A stretch of 64,000 nt of DNA from NCBI GenBank assembly GCA_963995525.1, contig OZ023205.1, positions 43,409,618-43,473,617 on the forward strand, read 5' to 3'. A program made the translations under genes and the position numbers. Position 1 is the first letter of the stretch. Every line of letters begins with the position of its first letter. Source of the DNA: Escarpia spicata (taxonomy: Eukaryota; Annelida; Polychaeta; Sabellida; Siboglinidae). Under the pieces are notes generated by a model. The model had not been told where the DNA came from and ran no database searches. It saw only the letters and a program-made list of their open reading frames with translations. Shown here one piece after another: positions 63,929-64,000 of the stretch.

Positions 63929-64000
63929 TTATCAACATCAAAACAGATGTATGAACTTAATCACATGTCACATGAACATCCTTTTAGTATTGCACATTCC

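Overview
The window looks like nuclear DNA of an invertebrate animal. It carries a spliced alpha-tubulin gene with a TATA promoter, LINEs of the Daphne/Crack, CR1, L2 and RTE-like types, tRNA-derived SINEs, many short inverted-repeat transposons, long minisatellites, and genes related to the vertebrate P2X7 C-terminal ('ballast') domain. A lophotrochozoan such as a mollusc is my best guess, but nothing here proves the phylum. No bacterial operon, CRISPR array or organellar gene is visible.

Layout. 0-4.8 kb: a 45-bp minisatellite, palindromes and simple repeats. 4.8-8.5 kb: two decayed LINEs. 8.5-13.9 kb: no recognisable gene, but a 14-bp box (GTCACAAGCGTTAC) recurs at about 174-bp spacing between 10.5 and 12.0 kb. 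13.9-29.2 kb: two full-length copies and one fragment of a hAT-like MITE, two SINEs, a decayed L2-like LINE, a CTG repeat, a possible first exon near 19.5 kb and a decayed RTE-like LINE. 29.2-34.5 kb: a nest of inverted repeats holding two copies each of two families plus a 766-bp foldback element. 35.7-39.6 kb: alpha-tubulin on the minus strand, in three exons, with a LINE in intron 1. 40.1-42.2 kb: a 19-21 bp minisatellite. 43-64 kb: the most interesting part.

Between 44 and 64 kb lie two loci with the same convergent pair of genes, in mirror orientation. Locus B pairs a ten-exon RNase-H-fold transposase-like gene (+, 52,991-62,633) with a P2X7-ballast-like gene (-, 63,928-62,625). Their coding regions meet tail to tail and overlap by 9 bp. 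Locus A pairs a decayed ballast-like gene (+, 44.2-46.5 kb) with decayed exons of the same transposase family (-, C-terminus at 46.55 kb, another exon at 47.4-47.5 kb, and a broken THAP exon at 51.3-51.6 kb). There the stop codons lie 46 bp apart. Finding the pair twice suggests a two-gene mobile unit, or a duplicated pair derived from one. A 682-bp MITE flanked by TTAA lies between the loci.

The locus B transposase has intact splice sites and compatible phases through nine exons. However, the exon that should hold the last acidic catalytic residue was not found, and exons 9 and 10 are out of phase. This points to a domesticated or dying gene. Two hAT-like elements, a foldback element and a SINE sit in its introns.
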